A stretch of 64,000 nt of DNA from Saccharothrix sp. NRRL B-16314 (GCF_000716595.1 NZ_JNXC01000001.1:434001-498000), one strand, 5' to 3'. Counted from the stretch's first letter, positions 1 to 8,813 are shown. Program-made: numbers and translations. The notes: generated from the letters alone by a model not told the origin.

Positions 1-810
1 GGCGACCATCAGCACGTCCCGCCCGCTCTTGCGGTCGACGCTCAGCCGGCCCATCGGCGGACCGATGCGCCACACGTCACCGGGCTGCGTGTGCCCGACG
101 ATCGACCGGCTCACCCACCCGCCTTCGACCGACCGGATGTGGAACTCGATGATGCCGTCGTCGCGCGGCGCGTTGGCGGGCGAGTAGTACCGCCACAGCC
201 GCGCGCGTTGCGGCGTCTCCACGCTCACGTACTGACCGGCGTGGTACCCGACGGGGTGATCCGGCTGCAGCCGCACCACGGCCAGGTCCCAGCTCACCCG
301 CTGGTGCTCCAGCACGGTCGCGTGCCAGAACGCGGGGCCGTCGTCGGCCGCCGCGGCCTCCTGCATGGCCCGCGCCATGATCGTGTACGCCTCGGCCCAG
401 GCCATCTCGACCTGCGGCGTCCACGCCGGCCCGGCGAACTTCTTCACCGCCGACAGCAGCGCCATGCCGACCGACTCGTAGTGCACGTTGACGACACCGA
501 ACTTGCGGTGGTCGCGGCCGAGTTGGCGCAGGAACGGGATCAGGTCGTCCGGGCGGTCCACCATCTGCACGACGTGGACCAGTGCACGCAGCAGCCGGCT
601 CCGCTGGACCTCCATGTTCGCGGGGAACATCTCACGGGTCTCAGGCGCGAGGCTGAAGAGCATGCCGTAGAAGAACTTCGCAACCTCGTCCGAGCGCGGC
701 TCCACCACCGCGAAGCTCTCCCGGATCATCCGCACCATAGCGGTGACACCAGGAGGAGGTTCGCGGTGTGGGGGGCTCGGGATGGGGCTCAACACAGCGT
801 TCGCAGTCAT
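1..810 (-). CDS. Flavohemoglobin-like protein, C-terminus beyond window
   Basis: Only the first 270 residues are present; the gene runs off the left edge. The first half is a globin fold with a proximal-histidine stretch (GRDHRKFGV). It is followed by the start of a ferredoxin-reductase-type FAD domain carrying the flavin motif RYYS. Classical flavohemoglobins pass NAD(P)H electrons to heme and convert nitric oxide to nitrate; actinobacterial type II members may have other redox roles. The ATG at 810 opens the frame before the globin fold, but has no clear ribosome binding site. Proximity to clpB resembles the mycobacterial Rv0385/Rv0384c pair (from memory), so a type II flavohemoglobin is possible. 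The missing C-terminus prevents a firmer call. Confidence 0.85.
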   Translation of the reverse strand, partial: MTANAVLSPIPSPPHREPPPGVTAMVRMIRESFAVVEPRSDEVAKFFYGMLFSLAPETREMFPANMEVQRSRLLRALVHVVQMVDRPDDLIPFLRQLGRDHRKFGVVNVHYESVGMALLSAVKKFAGPAWTPQVEMAWAEAYTIMARAMQEAAAADDGPAFWHATVLEHQRVSWDLAVVRLQPDHPVGYHAGQYVSVETPQRARLWRYYSPANAPRDDGIIEFHIRSVEGGWVSRSIVGHTQPGDVWRIGPPMGRLSVDRKSGRDVLMVA

Positions 811-894
811 GGTCCGGGCGCAGTCTCCACGTTTCTGGCGGCGCCAGCAAGGGCGCTACGTCCTCGTCAAGCTTCCATCCCCGACGAGGGGACA

Positions 895-990
895 CTAACC
901 CGCCAACTGGCCGGTCGGCTCCTTGATGCCACCTTCGAGTGCAGTGTGGTTACAGACGGTCACATGTTGCTCCTGCGGAAGAGTGGGCAT
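895..990 (-). CDS. Possible 31-aa leader peptide upstream of the flavohemoglobin gene
   Basis: A short reading frame starts at ATG 990, preceded by GGAGGGG, though the purine-rich stretch is almost touching the start. An AT-richer TTAGGTATACG lies just upstream and could be a -10 region. If transcribed, the message would run through this frame into the flavohemoglobin start 85 nt downstream. I recognise no family. It may simply be untranslated leader in a 483-nt gap (811-1293) that holds no other gene I can support. Confidence 0.2.
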   Translation of the reverse strand: MPTLPQEQHVTVCNHTALEGGIKEPTGQLAG

Positions 991-1130
991 TCCCCTCCAC
1001 GTATACCTAACTCGCTGCTCGGAGCCCACTCCCCGGTGAACGGCCTGCCCACGCACCGCGCACGAACCCGCACACGCACCGCGTTTCGAACCGCTTCCGT
1101 CAGCCCTTCGGACGTCCCGGTGGAGAGGCA

Positions 1131-1161
1131 CGTCCCGCCGTCGGCACGCGACGGCGGGACG
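1131..1161. terminator. Perfect 13-bp stem-loop
   Basis: Arms 1131-1143 and 1149-1161 are exact inverse complements around a 5-nt loop, with a short T run after the plus-strand arm. It lies 133 nt beyond the stop of the VOC gene on the minus strand, so it could end that transcript and insulate the flavohemoglobin promoter. The plus-strand T run is short, so strength is uncertain. Confidence 0.6.
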
Positions 1162-1293
1162 TTTCACCCCAGTGGCGGCCGGCGGACCGGCGAAGTGCGG
1201 GCTGCCGCACCGGCCTGTGGATGCTCACCTGCGGATTGTGGACAACTCAGGCACCGGTGTGGACAACCGGTTGCGACATGTGGGTGACGTGCG

Positions 1294-1674
1294 TCAGGAG
1301 AGCGCGGCACGCTCCGCTGCGCTGAGTTCGACGCAGAACTCGTTGCCCTCCGGATCGGCCAGCACGACCCACCCGCGACCGTTGGGCCGGCGCTGGTCGT
1401 CGACCAGGGTCGCCCCGATCCCGAGCAGCCGCTCCACTTCGGCATCCCGAGTGGTGTCGGCCTGGAGGTCGAGGTGAACCCGGTTCTTGACGGTCTTGCC
1501 CTCGGGGACCTCGATGAACAGCAGCCCCGGCCCTTCCGCCAGTTCGATGAGGACTTCGGGGTCGCCCGGCTGGTCTTCGTCGCTCATCGGCCGACCGGTG
1601 ACCTGGCTCCAGAACGCCGCCAGGGCGTACGCGTCCCCGCAGTCGACCGTGATGTGGTGCACAAGTGAACTCAT
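1294..1674 (-). CDS. VOC (glyoxalase/bleomycin-resistance fold) family protein
   Basis: The 126-residue protein is one vicinal-oxygen-chelate domain. It starts MSSLVHHITVDCGD, with the usual first-strand histidine, and ends in the typical LADPEGNEFCV strand with a metal-ligand-type glutamate. Such proteins are small metal-dependent lyases, dioxygenases or binding proteins; the substrate cannot be told from sequence. ATG 1674 is preceded by GAGG at good spacing; longer in-frame extensions lack this. It is a single gene, divergent from clpB. Confidence 0.8.
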   Translation of the reverse strand: MSSLVHHITVDCGDAYALAAFWSQVTGRPMSDEDQPGDPEVLIELAEGPGLLFIEVPEGKTVKNRVHLDLQADTTRDAEVERLLGIGATLVDDQRRPNGRGWVVLADPEGNEFCVELSAAERAALS

Positions 1675-1772
1675 GCACCGATCCTCATGGGTGAGCCCGG
1701 TCCGCTGCACCCGCGTTTCCCGGCCGCCGCCCCGGTTGCCAGGCGGTGGCCCACGCCACACACTTCCACCGG

Positions 1773-1810
1773 GTTGAGCGGAACTGACTCAACTTTTCTG
1801 ACGTTGAGCG
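1773..1810 (+). promoter_or_regulatory. HAIR-like HspR operator upstream of clpB
   Basis: GTTGAGC and ACTCAAC are separated by 7 nt (1773-1793), close to the HAIR consensus CTTGAGT-N7-ACTCAAG bound by the heat-shock repressor HspR. A further TTGAG half-site follows at 1804-1808. Position 80-100 nt before the clpB start fits repression of clpB, as described for Streptomyces and Mycobacterium. HspR itself is not in this window. Confidence 0.75.
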
Positions 1811-1870
1811 GGATGATGGCTGGTGCCGAACACCGGCCGACGCGCGCACGAACACCGACCGAGGTGAGGA

Positions 1871-4453
1871 ATGGACGCTTTCAACCCGACCACGAAGACC
1901 CAGCAGGCCGTGTCGGCCGCCGTGCAGGCGGCGACCATCGCGGGCAATCCCGACGTCGGCCCGGTCCACCTCCTCGGCGCCCTCCTGGCCCAGGGCGACG
2001 GCCTGACCGCGCCCCTCCTGTCCGCCGTCGGCGCGGACCCGACCCAGGTGCACAAGGAACTGGACCAGATCGCCAGGGGCCTGCCCGCGGCCAGCGGGTC
2101 CTCCGTGTCCGCGCCCCAGTTCTCCCGCGACGCGGCCCGGGTGCTGGGCAAGGCGCAGGAACTCGCCACCGAGATGGGTGACGAGTACGTGTCCACCGAG
2201 CACCTGCTCGTCGGCCTCTCCCACCACGGCGGTCAGATCGCCGACCTGCTGCGCCGCCACGGCGCGACCCCCGAATCCCTCAAGGAGGCGTTCGGCAAGG
2301 TCCGCGGCTCGGCGCGGGTCACCAGCCCCGACCCGGAGAGCACCTACAAGGCGCTGGAGAAGTACGGCGTCGACCTGACCGAACGCGCCCGCAAGGGCGA
2401 ACTGGACCCGGTCATCGGCCGGAACACCGAGATCCGCCGCGTCGTGCAGGTCCTCTCCCGCCGCACGAAGAACAACCCCGTGCTGATCGGCGAGCCCGGC
2501 GTCGGCAAGACCGCCATCGTCGAGGGCCTGGCCCAGCGGATCATCGCGGGCGACGTGCCCGAGAGCCTTCGCGGCAAGAAGGTCGTCGCGCTGGACCTCG
2601 GCTCGATGGTGGCGGGCGCGAAGTACCGGGGCGAGTTCGAGGAACGCCTGAAGGCCGTGCTGAAGGAGATCACCGACTCGGCCGGCCAGGTCGTCACGTT
2701 CATCGACGAGCTGCACACGATCGTCGGCGCGGGCGCGACCGGCGAGTCCGCGATGGACGCGGGCAACATGATCAAGCCGATGCTGGCCCGCGGCGAGCTG
2801 CGGATGGTCGGCGCGACCACGTTGGACGAGTACCGCGAGCACATCGAGAAGGACGCCGCCCTGGAGCGCCGCTTCCAGCAGGTCTTCGTCGGCGAGCCGT
2901 CCGTCGAGGACACCATCGGCATCCTCCGCGGCCTGAAGGACCGGTACGAGGTGCACCACGGCGTGCGCATCACCGACGCCGCCCTGGTCGCCGCCGCCAC
3001 CCTCTCCGACCGGTACATCACCGCCCGCTTCCTCCCGGACAAGGCGATCGACCTGGTGGACGAGTCGGCGTCCCGGCTGCGCATGGAGATCGACTCCCGG
3101 CCGGTCGAGATCGACGAGGTCGAACGCGCGGTGCGCCGGCTGGAGATCGAGGAGATGGCGCTGGCCAAGGAGTCGGACGCGGCCTCGGTGGAACGCCTCG
3201 CCGCGCTGCGCGCCGAGCTGGCCGAGCAGCGCGAGACGCTGGCCGGCCTGACCGCGCGCTGGCAGAACGAGAAGGGCTCGATCGAGAAGGTCCGCGACCT
3301 GAAGGAGCAGTTGGAGCAGCTGCGCGGCGAGTCGGAGCGGGCCGAGCGGGACGGTGACCTCGGCCGGGCCGCCGAGCTGCGGTACGGGCGCATCCCGGCG
3401 TTGGAGAAGGAGCTGGAGGCGGCCACCCGCACCACGCAGGACGCCGCCGTGATGCTGAAGGAGGAGGTCGGCCCGGACGACGTGGCCGACGTGGTCTCCG
3501 CGTGGACGGGCATCCCGGCGGGCCGGCTGCTGGAAGGCGAGACGGCGAAGCTGCTGCGCATGGAGGACGAGCTGGCCAAGCGCGTGGTCGGCCAGGCCGA
3601 GGCGGTGCGGGTGGTGTCGGACGCGGTCCGGCGGACGCGCGCGGGCGTGGCGGACCCGGACCGGCCGACCGGCTCGTTCCTGTTCCTCGGCCCGACGGGC
3701 GTCGGCAAGACGGAGCTGGCCAAGGCGCTGGCGGAGTTCCTGTTCGACGACGAGCGGGCGATGATCCGGATCGACATGAGCGAGTACTCCGAGAAGCACT
3801 CGGTGGCCCGGCTCGTCGGCGCGCCCCCCGGTTACGTCGGGTACGACCAGGGCGGTCAGCTGACCGAGTCGGTGCGCCGCCGCCCGTACTCGGTGGTGCT
3901 GCTGGACGAGGTCGAGAAGGCCCACCCGGACGTGTTCGACGTGCTGCTCCAGGTGTTGGACGACGGCAGGCTCACCGACGGCCAGGGCCGCACGGTCGAC
4001 TTCCGCAACACGATCCTGGTGCTGACGTCGAACCTCGGGTCGCACGCCATAGCGGACGCCAACCTGGACGAGCGGCAGCGCGTCGACGCGGTGATGTCGG
4101 TGGTCCGGACCCACTTCAAGCCGGAGTTCCTGAACCGGCTGGACGACGTGGTGGTGTTCCGCTCGCTGGCCACCGAGGAGTTGACGTCGATCGTGGAGAT
4201 CCAGGTCGAGCGCCTCGCCCGCCGCCTGGCGCAGCGCAGGCTGACCCTGGAGGTCACCCCGGCGGCGCGCGAGTGGTTGGCGTTGAACGGGTTCGACCCG
4301 GTGTACGGGGCGCGGCCGTTGCGGCGGCTGGTGCAGTCGTCGATCGGTGATCAGCTCGCGAAGGAGTTGCTGGCCGGTGACGTGCGGGACGGTGACGCGG
4401 TGCGGGTCGACGTGCTGGACGACCAGTCCGGCCTGATCGTCGGCCGGGTGTGA
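1871..4453 (+). CDS. clpB: ATP-dependent disaggregase ClpB
   Basis: The 860-residue protein has the full ClpB plan. There is an N-terminal Clp-N repeat domain (1-145), then a first AAA+ module with Walker A GEPGVGKT near residue 206 and Walker B TFIDELH near 277. The coiled-coil middle domain (about 400-520) has the Glu/Arg-rich heptads that bind DnaK. The second AAA+ module has GPTGVGKT near residue 607, LLDEVEKAH near 676, and a C-terminal D2-small domain. It threads aggregated proteins with DnaK help in the cytoplasm. GAGG lies just before ATG 1871. The upstream HAIR box predicts HspR repression and heat induction. Length and motifs are normal. Confidence 0.98.
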   Translation: MDAFNPTTKTQQAVSAAVQAATIAGNPDVGPVHLLGALLAQGDGLTAPLLSAVGADPTQVHKELDQIARGLPAASGSSVSAPQFSRDAARVLGKAQELATEMGDEYVSTEHLLVGLSHHGGQIADLLRRHGATPESLKEAFGKVRGSARVTSPDPESTYKALEKYGVDLTERARKGELDPVIGRNTEIRRVVQVLSRRTKNNPVLIGEPGVGKTAIVEGLAQRIIAGDVPESLRGKKVVALDLGSMVAGAKYRGEFEERLKAVLKEITDSAGQVVTFIDELHTIVGAGATGESAMDAGNMIKPMLARGELRMVGATTLDEYREHIEKDAALERRFQQVFVGEPSVEDTIGILRGLKDRYEVHHGVRITDAALVAAATLSDRYITARFLPDKAIDLVDESASRLRMEIDSRPVEIDEVERAVRRLEIEEMALAKESDAASVERLAALRAELAEQRETLAGLTARWQNEKGSIEKVRDLKEQLEQLRGESERAERDGDLGRAAELRYGRIPALEKELEAATRTTQDAAVMLKEEVGPDDVADVVSAWTGIPAGRLLEGETAKLLRMEDELAKRVVGQAEAVRVVSDAVRRTRAGVADPDRPTGSFLFLGPTGVGKTELAKALAEFLFDDERAMIRIDMSEYSEKHSVARLVGAPPGYVGYDQGGQLTESVRRRPYSVVLLDEVEKAHPDVFDVLLQVLDDGRLTDGQGRTVDFRNTILVLTSNLGSHAIADANLDERQRVDAVMSVVRTHFKPEFLNRLDDVVVFRSLATEELTSIVEIQVERLARRLAQRRLTLEVTPAAREWLALNGFDPVYGARPLRRLVQSSIGDQLAKELLAGDVRDGDAVRVDVLDDQSGLIVGRV

Positions 4454-4472
4454 GGTCGGGGCGCGTCCCGGG

Positions 4473-4498
4473 CCGTGATCGAAGGCCGTGATCGAAGG
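4473..4498. repeat. 13-bp tandem duplication
   Basis: CCGTGATCGAAGG occurs twice back to back in the short gap between clpB and the methyltransferase gene. It may affect promoter spacing of the downstream leaderless gene, but is probably a simple slippage event. Confidence 0.7.
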
Positions 4499-4538
4499 CC
4501 TCGCTCGGAGGCGGTGATCGGCGGATACGGTGTCGGCC

Positions 4539-5183
4539 ATGAGCGTGGATGGCTGGTTGGCCGACACCCGAACGTCCTACGACACGGTCGCGGACAGCTA
4601 TGCCGACATGCTGCGCGACGGCCTGGGCCGGTACCCGCACCTGAGGTCGGCCCTGGCGTTGTTCGCCGAGGTGGTGGAGGCGGCCGGTGGTGGGCCGGTG
4701 GCGGACGTGGGCTGCGGTCCCGGGCACGTCACCGCGCACCTGCGCGGGCTGGGGGTTGACGCCTTCGGCATCGACCTGTCGCCGGGGATGATCGCGGCGG
4801 CTCGGCGTGACCACCCCGACCTGCGGTTCGAGGTCGGTTCGATGACGGACCTGGACCTCGCCGACGAATCGGTGGCGGGCCTGCTCGCGTGGTGGTCGTT
4901 GATCCACGTGCCGGACGACGAGGTCCCGACGGCGCTCGGGCACTTCCGGCGCGCGCTGCGTCCCGGCGGGCCGCTGCTGCTCGGGTTCCACGTCGGCGAC
5001 GGGTCGAACCTGAAGACGGAGGGCTACGGCGGCCTCCCGATGAACGTCCACGTTCACCGCCGCCGGCCCGAACCGGTGAGCGCGTGGCTGCGCGACGCCG
5101 GGTTCGCCGTGGAGGCCCAGACGCTGCTCGACCCGGACGAGGCCAAACCGTCCGCGATCATCTTCGCGCGCCGACTCGCGTAG
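4539..5183 (+). CDS. Class I SAM-dependent methyltransferase
   Basis: The 214-residue protein has a Rossmann-type methyltransferase domain. Motif I is VADVGCGPGH (residues 55-65), the acidic strand-2 residue is in GIDLSPGM, and a post-motif region LAWWSLIHVPDDEV is followed by LRPGGPLLLGFHVG. This is the UbiE/type 11 pattern for small-molecule substrates; the acceptor is unknown. ATG 4539 is preferred over GTG 4530 because a TACGGT -10 box (4526-4531) lies exactly 7 nt upstream, giving a leaderless mRNA. A convergent hypothetical gene overlaps its last 130 bases. Confidence 0.85.
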   Translation: MSVDGWLADTRTSYDTVADSYADMLRDGLGRYPHLRSALALFAEVVEAAGGGPVADVGCGPGHVTAHLRGLGVDAFGIDLSPGMIAAARRDHPDLRFEVGSMTDLDLADESVAGLLAWWSLIHVPDDEVPTALGHFRRALRPGGPLLLGFHVGDGSNLKTEGYGGLPMNVHVHRRRPEPVSAWLRDAGFAVEAQTLLDPDEAKPSAIIFARRLA

Positions 5184-5593
5184 GGCCGGCCGGTCGCCGG
5201 CTGCCGGCTGACGGGCCAGTCGAAGGCGGCGTAGGCGGCTGGTGCCAGTCGGTTGACGTGGACGTTGTTGGTGAATTCCTCGAAGACGTCGCACTGGGCC
5301 GTTCGGGTCACCGTGCGGAAGGCGTTCCAGCCGACGAGGCGCGGCGGGTCGGGCATGGGTGTCCGGGGCGGGGTCGGGATGATCGGCCACCGGTGTCGCT
5401 GTGGCCGGAAGGGGAGGCCGACGACGCGGCACTTCCATTGCTGCAAGCGGAGTTTGACCGGCGACGGCATGCGGTGGCGCGCACGGGGTGTCGACCGGCT
5501 CAGCATCCGGATCAGGAGGTCGAGGGCCCAGACGACGGGTCGGCGGAGGGCCGGGATGGGCACGATTTCCGGCGTGAAGGCCGCGGTTGTCAT
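5054..5593 (-). CDS. Hypothetical protein overlapping the methyltransferase gene tail to tail
   Basis: This 179-residue frame is the only one in 5184-5593 with the strong G/C third-position bias typical of coding DNA here, so it is probably a gene. The protein starts MTTAAFTPEIVPIPALRRPV and is rich in Pro and Arg in the first half. The middle contains CDVFEEFTNNVHVNRL. No signal peptide, membrane segment or known domain is evident. The last 43 codons run antisense to the methyltransferase 3' end. No ribosome binding site precedes ATG 5593. I do not recognise the family; a shorter or different start is possible. Confidence 0.45.
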   Translation of the reverse strand: MTTAAFTPEIVPIPALRRPVVWALDLLIRMLSRSTPRARHRMPSPVKLRLQQWKCRVVGLPFRPQRHRWPIIPTPPRTPMPDPPRLVGWNAFRTVTRTAQCDVFEEFTNNVHVNRLAPAAYAAFDWPVSRQPATGRPYASRRAKMIADGLASSGSSSVWASTANPASRSHALTGSGRRR

Positions 5594-5753
5594 GTGTCAA
5601 TGGTCGAACTGGCGTTCGACGCCGGCAAGATCCCCTTCGAGTGATCACCAAGGGGGGAGAAAATCGACCCTTTTGGCCGGTGGGGCGAGGGAACCGAAGA
5701 GGGTGAACGCGCGTCGCACTCGGAGCGGCTAGCGGCACGGAGGGTGGGAAATC

Positions 5754-6068
5754 GTGTTCGGTGTGCAACCAGAGACGTTGCGGGCGGCGTCGAAGCAGTT
5801 CCACGACGGCGCGGACGCGGCAGGGGACGGTGCTGAGCTGATCTCGATGCTCAGGCTGGACGCCGACGCGCTGGGGCAGGTGCCCGCGGCGGCGGAGTTC
5901 GTCGACGCGCTGGCCAAGTGGTCCGGTGAGCAGTCGGACGACCTGCGCCGTGGCAGCGCCTGGTACCGCGACGCCGGCGACGGGCTCAACGAGAACGCCG
6001 ACACCTACCAGCGCGCCGACGACGACTCGACCAGCTCGTTCCGCGGCATCGAAGGGGGCATGGCGTGA
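5754..6068 (+). CDS. EspC-like (DUF2580-type) T7SS-associated protein
   Basis: The 104-residue helical protein begins MFGVQPETLRAASKQFHDGA. Its helix-turn-helix hairpin resembles the ESX-secreted EspC/DUF2580 family, small WXG100-like partners of T7SS effectors. GTG 5754 has GGAGGG 9 nt upstream. Its stop overlaps the start of the DUF1023 gene by 4 bases (GTGA), so the two are translationally coupled and probably act as a pair. The secretion apparatus itself is not encoded here. Confidence 0.75.
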   Translation: MFGVQPETLRAASKQFHDGADAAGDGAELISMLRLDADALGQVPAAAEFVDALAKWSGEQSDDLRRGSAWYRDAGDGLNENADTYQRADDDSTSSFRGIEGGMA

Positions 6069-8059
6069 GCTACACCGACCCCGAGGTCCTGTACGGCCAA
6101 CTGGCCGCGGGCGACGCCGGCCGGGTCGCCGCCGCCTCCGACCCCATCACCGGTGCGATGAGCGCCGTCAGCCGCGCGGGCGATGCCGTGTCGAGCGGTG
6201 GCACCACGGCGACGTCCAGCTGGCAGGGCGACACGGCGACCAGTTTCGGCGCCCGTGCCGAGCTGTCCGTGAAGTCCGCGACCGTGGCCGGTGAACGGCT
6301 CGGTGCGGGCGCGGACATCGTCCAGGCCGCTTCCCGTGCGTACACGCAGATGCGCGGCAGCGCGGACCAGCTGATCGACTTCTGGCGTGGTCGCTCGCCC
6401 GCGTTGGACGAGGCGCAGACCCGTGACCTGGCCAACCGGGTCAACCAGCAGCTGAACACCGTCAAGAGCAGCTACGAAGGTGTGCTGCGGTCGTACGCGA
6501 GCGCGCTCACCACCGTCCGGCCCGGCTTCGAGGAGACGGCGGGCAAGGACGCCGGCTGGAGCACCGCCGTCGCCGCCACCCGCACCAACGCCACCGTGCC
6601 GGCGCCGGGTACCGACCCCAAGCAGGTCGCCGCGTGGTGGAAGTCGTTGACGCCGGAGCAGCAGGCGGAACTGCTGCGCACCAACTTCCAGGAACTGGGC
6701 CAACTCCGCGGCCTCCCGTCCGAAGTCCTCGACCAGGCCAACCGGGCCCGGATCGTGGACGATGCCCAGCGATTCGGCGAGCAGCGCGATCAGCTGGATG
6801 CGCAGATGGCCGCGCGCGCGGAGGAGTTGGGGCTCGACCCCGAGAACTCCGACGACATGACCAAGCTCATGAACGACTCGCAGTACGCGTCGCTCAGCGA
6901 GCAGCGCCAGGAGGCGGCCACCAAGGCGGAGAACGCCGAGAAGGTGCAGAAGAGCATCGACAACGCGGAACAGCTGGCCAAGGACAAGGGCTGGCTCAAC
7001 GCCGAAGGCAGGCCGGACGTCCGGATCCTGGCCTGGGATCCGTACGGTCCGCGCGGTGATGGTGCGACGGCCATCGCATACGGCAACCCGGACACGGCGA
7101 ACAACCTCGCGATCGCGGTTCCCGGCACCGGCTCGACGCTCGACAGCTTCTCCGTCTCCCAGGCAGCGAACCTCCGTGACGCGATGGGCGCCGACGGCAA
7201 CGCCACCATCCAGTGGCTCGGCTACGACGCACCCGGTTGGGCCATCGGCGAGGTCGACAACCCGGCGCAGGCACGTGAGGGCGGCGCGAACCTCGTCGCC
7301 GACGTCAACGGCTACCGCGCCGCCGCAGAGGCGGCGGGCAACGACCCGCACGTGACCGTGATCGGCCACTCCTACGGCTCCACGACTGTGGGCTACGCGG
7401 GCATGAACGGCCTGGCGGCGGACGACATCGCGTTCGTCGGCTCACCGGGTGTCGGCGCGTCGAACGTCGACCAGCTCTCGGCCGGCCCCGGTCACGTGTA
7501 CGTCGGCGCCACCGAGCACGACCCGGTCGTGCAGGGCACGAGTTCGGACTGGTTCACCGAGGACGGCTCTTCGACCGGCCCGTACGACGACCGGTTCGGT
7601 GCCAGAACATTCGGTACCACCGACGGAACCTCCCTGCTGGGTGCGCACTCGCAGTACTACGCACCGGGCTCGGAGTCGGTGCAGAACCTGGCCCGGATCG
7701 CGACCGGCGACGGTGCTTCCGTGACCGAACAGGGCTGGGACGAGAACCCGCTCGGCCCGTCGCTGCCCGGCTCGAACATCCCGGTCGTCGGCCCGGCGGT
7801 CGACCTCGTCAGCGGCACGGCCGTCGGCGCGGCGGACCTGGCGGTCGACGCGGGCACCGGGCTCTACAACGCCGGTCGGGACGCGTGGAACGGCAACTGG
7901 TCCGACGCGGGCACCGGGCTGCTCAACACGGGCAAGGAAGTCCTCAACGACGCCGGCGACGTGGTCGTCGGGGCCGTCGGTGACGTGACCGAGTTCGGGC
8001 GGGACGTGTGGGAGGGCGCCGGCGACGTGTGGGACAGCACCGTCGGGTCCTGGTTCTAG
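6065..8059 (+). CDS. T7SS-exported DUF1023 alpha/beta hydrolase with WXG-like N-terminus
   Basis: The 664-residue protein has three parts. Residues 1-150 form a WXG100-like helical hairpin with the turn SSWQGD. Residues about 190-320 are charged coiled-coil helices. Residues about 330-560 form a DUF1023 alpha/beta hydrolase with nucleophile elbow GHSYGS (near 433), a later ATEHDPVV acid region and a GAHSQYY histidine. The C-terminal 100 residues repeat DAGTGL(Y/L)N(A/T)G and look amphipathic. There is no Sec signal; export through an ESX system is likely from the WXG-like region and the EspC-like partner. Substrate is unknown (lipid or ester hydrolysis is usual for the fold). It ends convergently with the lipoprotein genes. 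Confidence 0.85.
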   Translation: MSYTDPEVLYGQLAAGDAGRVAAASDPITGAMSAVSRAGDAVSSGGTTATSSWQGDTATSFGARAELSVKSATVAGERLGAGADIVQAASRAYTQMRGSADQLIDFWRGRSPALDEAQTRDLANRVNQQLNTVKSSYEGVLRSYASALTTVRPGFEETAGKDAGWSTAVAATRTNATVPAPGTDPKQVAAWWKSLTPEQQAELLRTNFQELGQLRGLPSEVLDQANRARIVDDAQRFGEQRDQLDAQMAARAEELGLDPENSDDMTKLMNDSQYASLSEQRQEAATKAENAEKVQKSIDNAEQLAKDKGWLNAEGRPDVRILAWDPYGPRGDGATAIAYGNPDTANNLAIAVPGTGSTLDSFSVSQAANLRDAMGADGNATIQWLGYDAPGWAIGEVDNPAQAREGGANLVADVNGYRAAAEAAGNDPHVTVIGHSYGSTTVGYAGMNGLAADDIAFVGSPGVGASNVDQLSAGPGHVYVGATEHDPVVQGTSSDWFTEDGSSTGPYDDRFGARTFGTTDGTSLLGAHSQYYAPGSESVQNLARIATGDGASVTEQGWDENPLGPSLPGSNIPVVGPAVDLVSGTAVGAADLAVDAGTGLYNAGRDAWNGNWSDAGTGLLNTGKEVLNDAGDVVVGAVGDVTEFGRDVWEGAGDVWDSTVGSWF

Positions 8060-8063
8060 CGGC

Positions 8064-8408
8064 TCACGGCTTCTGGCACGGACCGATCTCCCGCACCGGT
8101 TCGGCATCGTCGAATTTGCTGTCGTCGCGCTCGTTCACGGTGCAGACCAGCACGTCGCCGATGGCGGTGCCGGACGGGACGTCGGTGAGCTTCGCCCAGG
8201 CGGCGGTGATCGGCGCGGCATCGGCCGGTTGTTCCTGGTCCAAGTCCAGGGACACCCGGCCGGGCCATGTCGCACCGGAAACGAGGGTCTCGTCCGGCTT
8301 GACCTCGGTGACCTTGAACCGGACCTGACCGGACCACTCGCTGCCACCGCAACCGACGAGGACGGTTCCGACCGCGAGGACCACGGCACACGCCTTGAGC
8401 ACCTTCAC
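8064..8408 (-). CDS. Small lipoprotein, copy 2 of a tandem duplication
   Basis: The 114-residue protein begins with a lipoprotein signal MKVLKACAVVLAVGTVLVGC, with the lipidated cysteine at residue 20. A short beta-rich domain follows (SEWSGQVRFKVTEVKPDE, VSLDLDQ, IGDVLVCTVNERD) and ends GPCQKP. The two later cysteines could form a disulfide. GTG 8408 is the start: a TAAGCT -10 box (8416-8421) lies 7 nt upstream, giving a leaderless message. It is paralogous to the next gene upstream. The family is unknown to me; a role at the cell surface is all that can be said. Confidence 0.8.
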   Translation of the reverse strand: MKVLKACAVVLAVGTVLVGCGGSEWSGQVRFKVTEVKPDETLVSGATWPGRVSLDLDQEQPADAAPITAAWAKLTDVPSGTAIGDVLVCTVNERDDSKFDDAEPVREIGPCQKP

Positions 8409-8421
8409 GCGATCGAGCTTA
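8332..8421. repeat. 90-bp direct repeat, copy A (partner at 8723-8812)
   Basis: This segment and 8723-8812 differ at only three positions over 90 bases. Each copy spans the leaderless -10 box, start codon and signal peptide of one of the two tandem lipoprotein genes. Beyond the repeat the mature proteins diverge strongly. Confidence 0.95.
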
Positions 8422-8457
8422 ACCAGATGGGGATCAGCCGAAGCCGGCTTCCGGCAG

Positions 8458-8799
8458 TCAGGCCGCTCGGCACGGACCGACGTCGGTCTGGACGCCTTCC
8501 TGGTCGAAGCCGCTCTTGTCCGACTGGCGCACGGAGCACACCACGAGGTCGCCGACCTTGATCCCCTCGGGGAATTGATCGAGGTCGGCGGCGTTCTTGG
8601 TGATCTGCTCGATCGAGTCCACCTGATCCTGGTCGATTTCCAGGTTCACGTACGGCGGCTTGGTCTCGCCCATCGACTCGTAGGCCGGATTCACGCGGAC
8701 GACCTTGAACCGGATCTCGCCCGACCACTCGCTGCTGCCGCAACCGGCGAGGACGGTTCCGACCGCGAGGACCACGGCACACGCCTTGAGCACCTTCAC
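8458..8799 (-). CDS. Small lipoprotein, copy 1 of a tandem duplication
   Basis: The 113-residue lipoprotein has the same signal peptide as its neighbour, ending VLAGC, then SEWSGEIRFKVVRVNP, VNLEIDQDQ and VGDLVVCSVRQSDKSGF. The two share a fold but only about 40 percent of mature residues by eye. GTG 8799 follows a TAAGCT -10 box (8807-8812) by 7 nt, and lies 14 nt past the stop of the sterol-carrier-like gene, so it can be made both from its own promoter and from the upstream one. Function is unknown. Confidence 0.8.
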   Translation of the reverse strand: MKVLKACAVVLAVGTVLAGCGSSEWSGEIRFKVVRVNPAYESMGETKPPYVNLEIDQDQVDSIEQITKNAADLDQFPEGIKVGDLVVCSVRQSDKSGFDQEGVQTDVGPCRAA

Positions 8800-8812
8800 G
8801 CGATCGAGCTTA
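8723..8812. repeat. 90-bp direct repeat, copy B (partner at 8332-8421)
   Basis: Second copy of the promoter/start/signal-peptide segment of the duplicated lipoprotein genes; the offset between copies is 391 bases. Confidence 0.95.
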
Positions 8813-8813
8813 G

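Noticed and set aside
943..962. A CRP/FNR-like site upstream of the flavohemoglobin gene
   Set aside because: Only TGTG and CACA ends match and the spacing differs from the TGTGA-N6-TCACA consensus.
1685..4567. A 960-codon open frame antisense to clpB
   Set aside because: It is rich in Arg, His, Leu and Gly without domains, a mirror of the clpB codon bias; clpB is certain on the plus strand.
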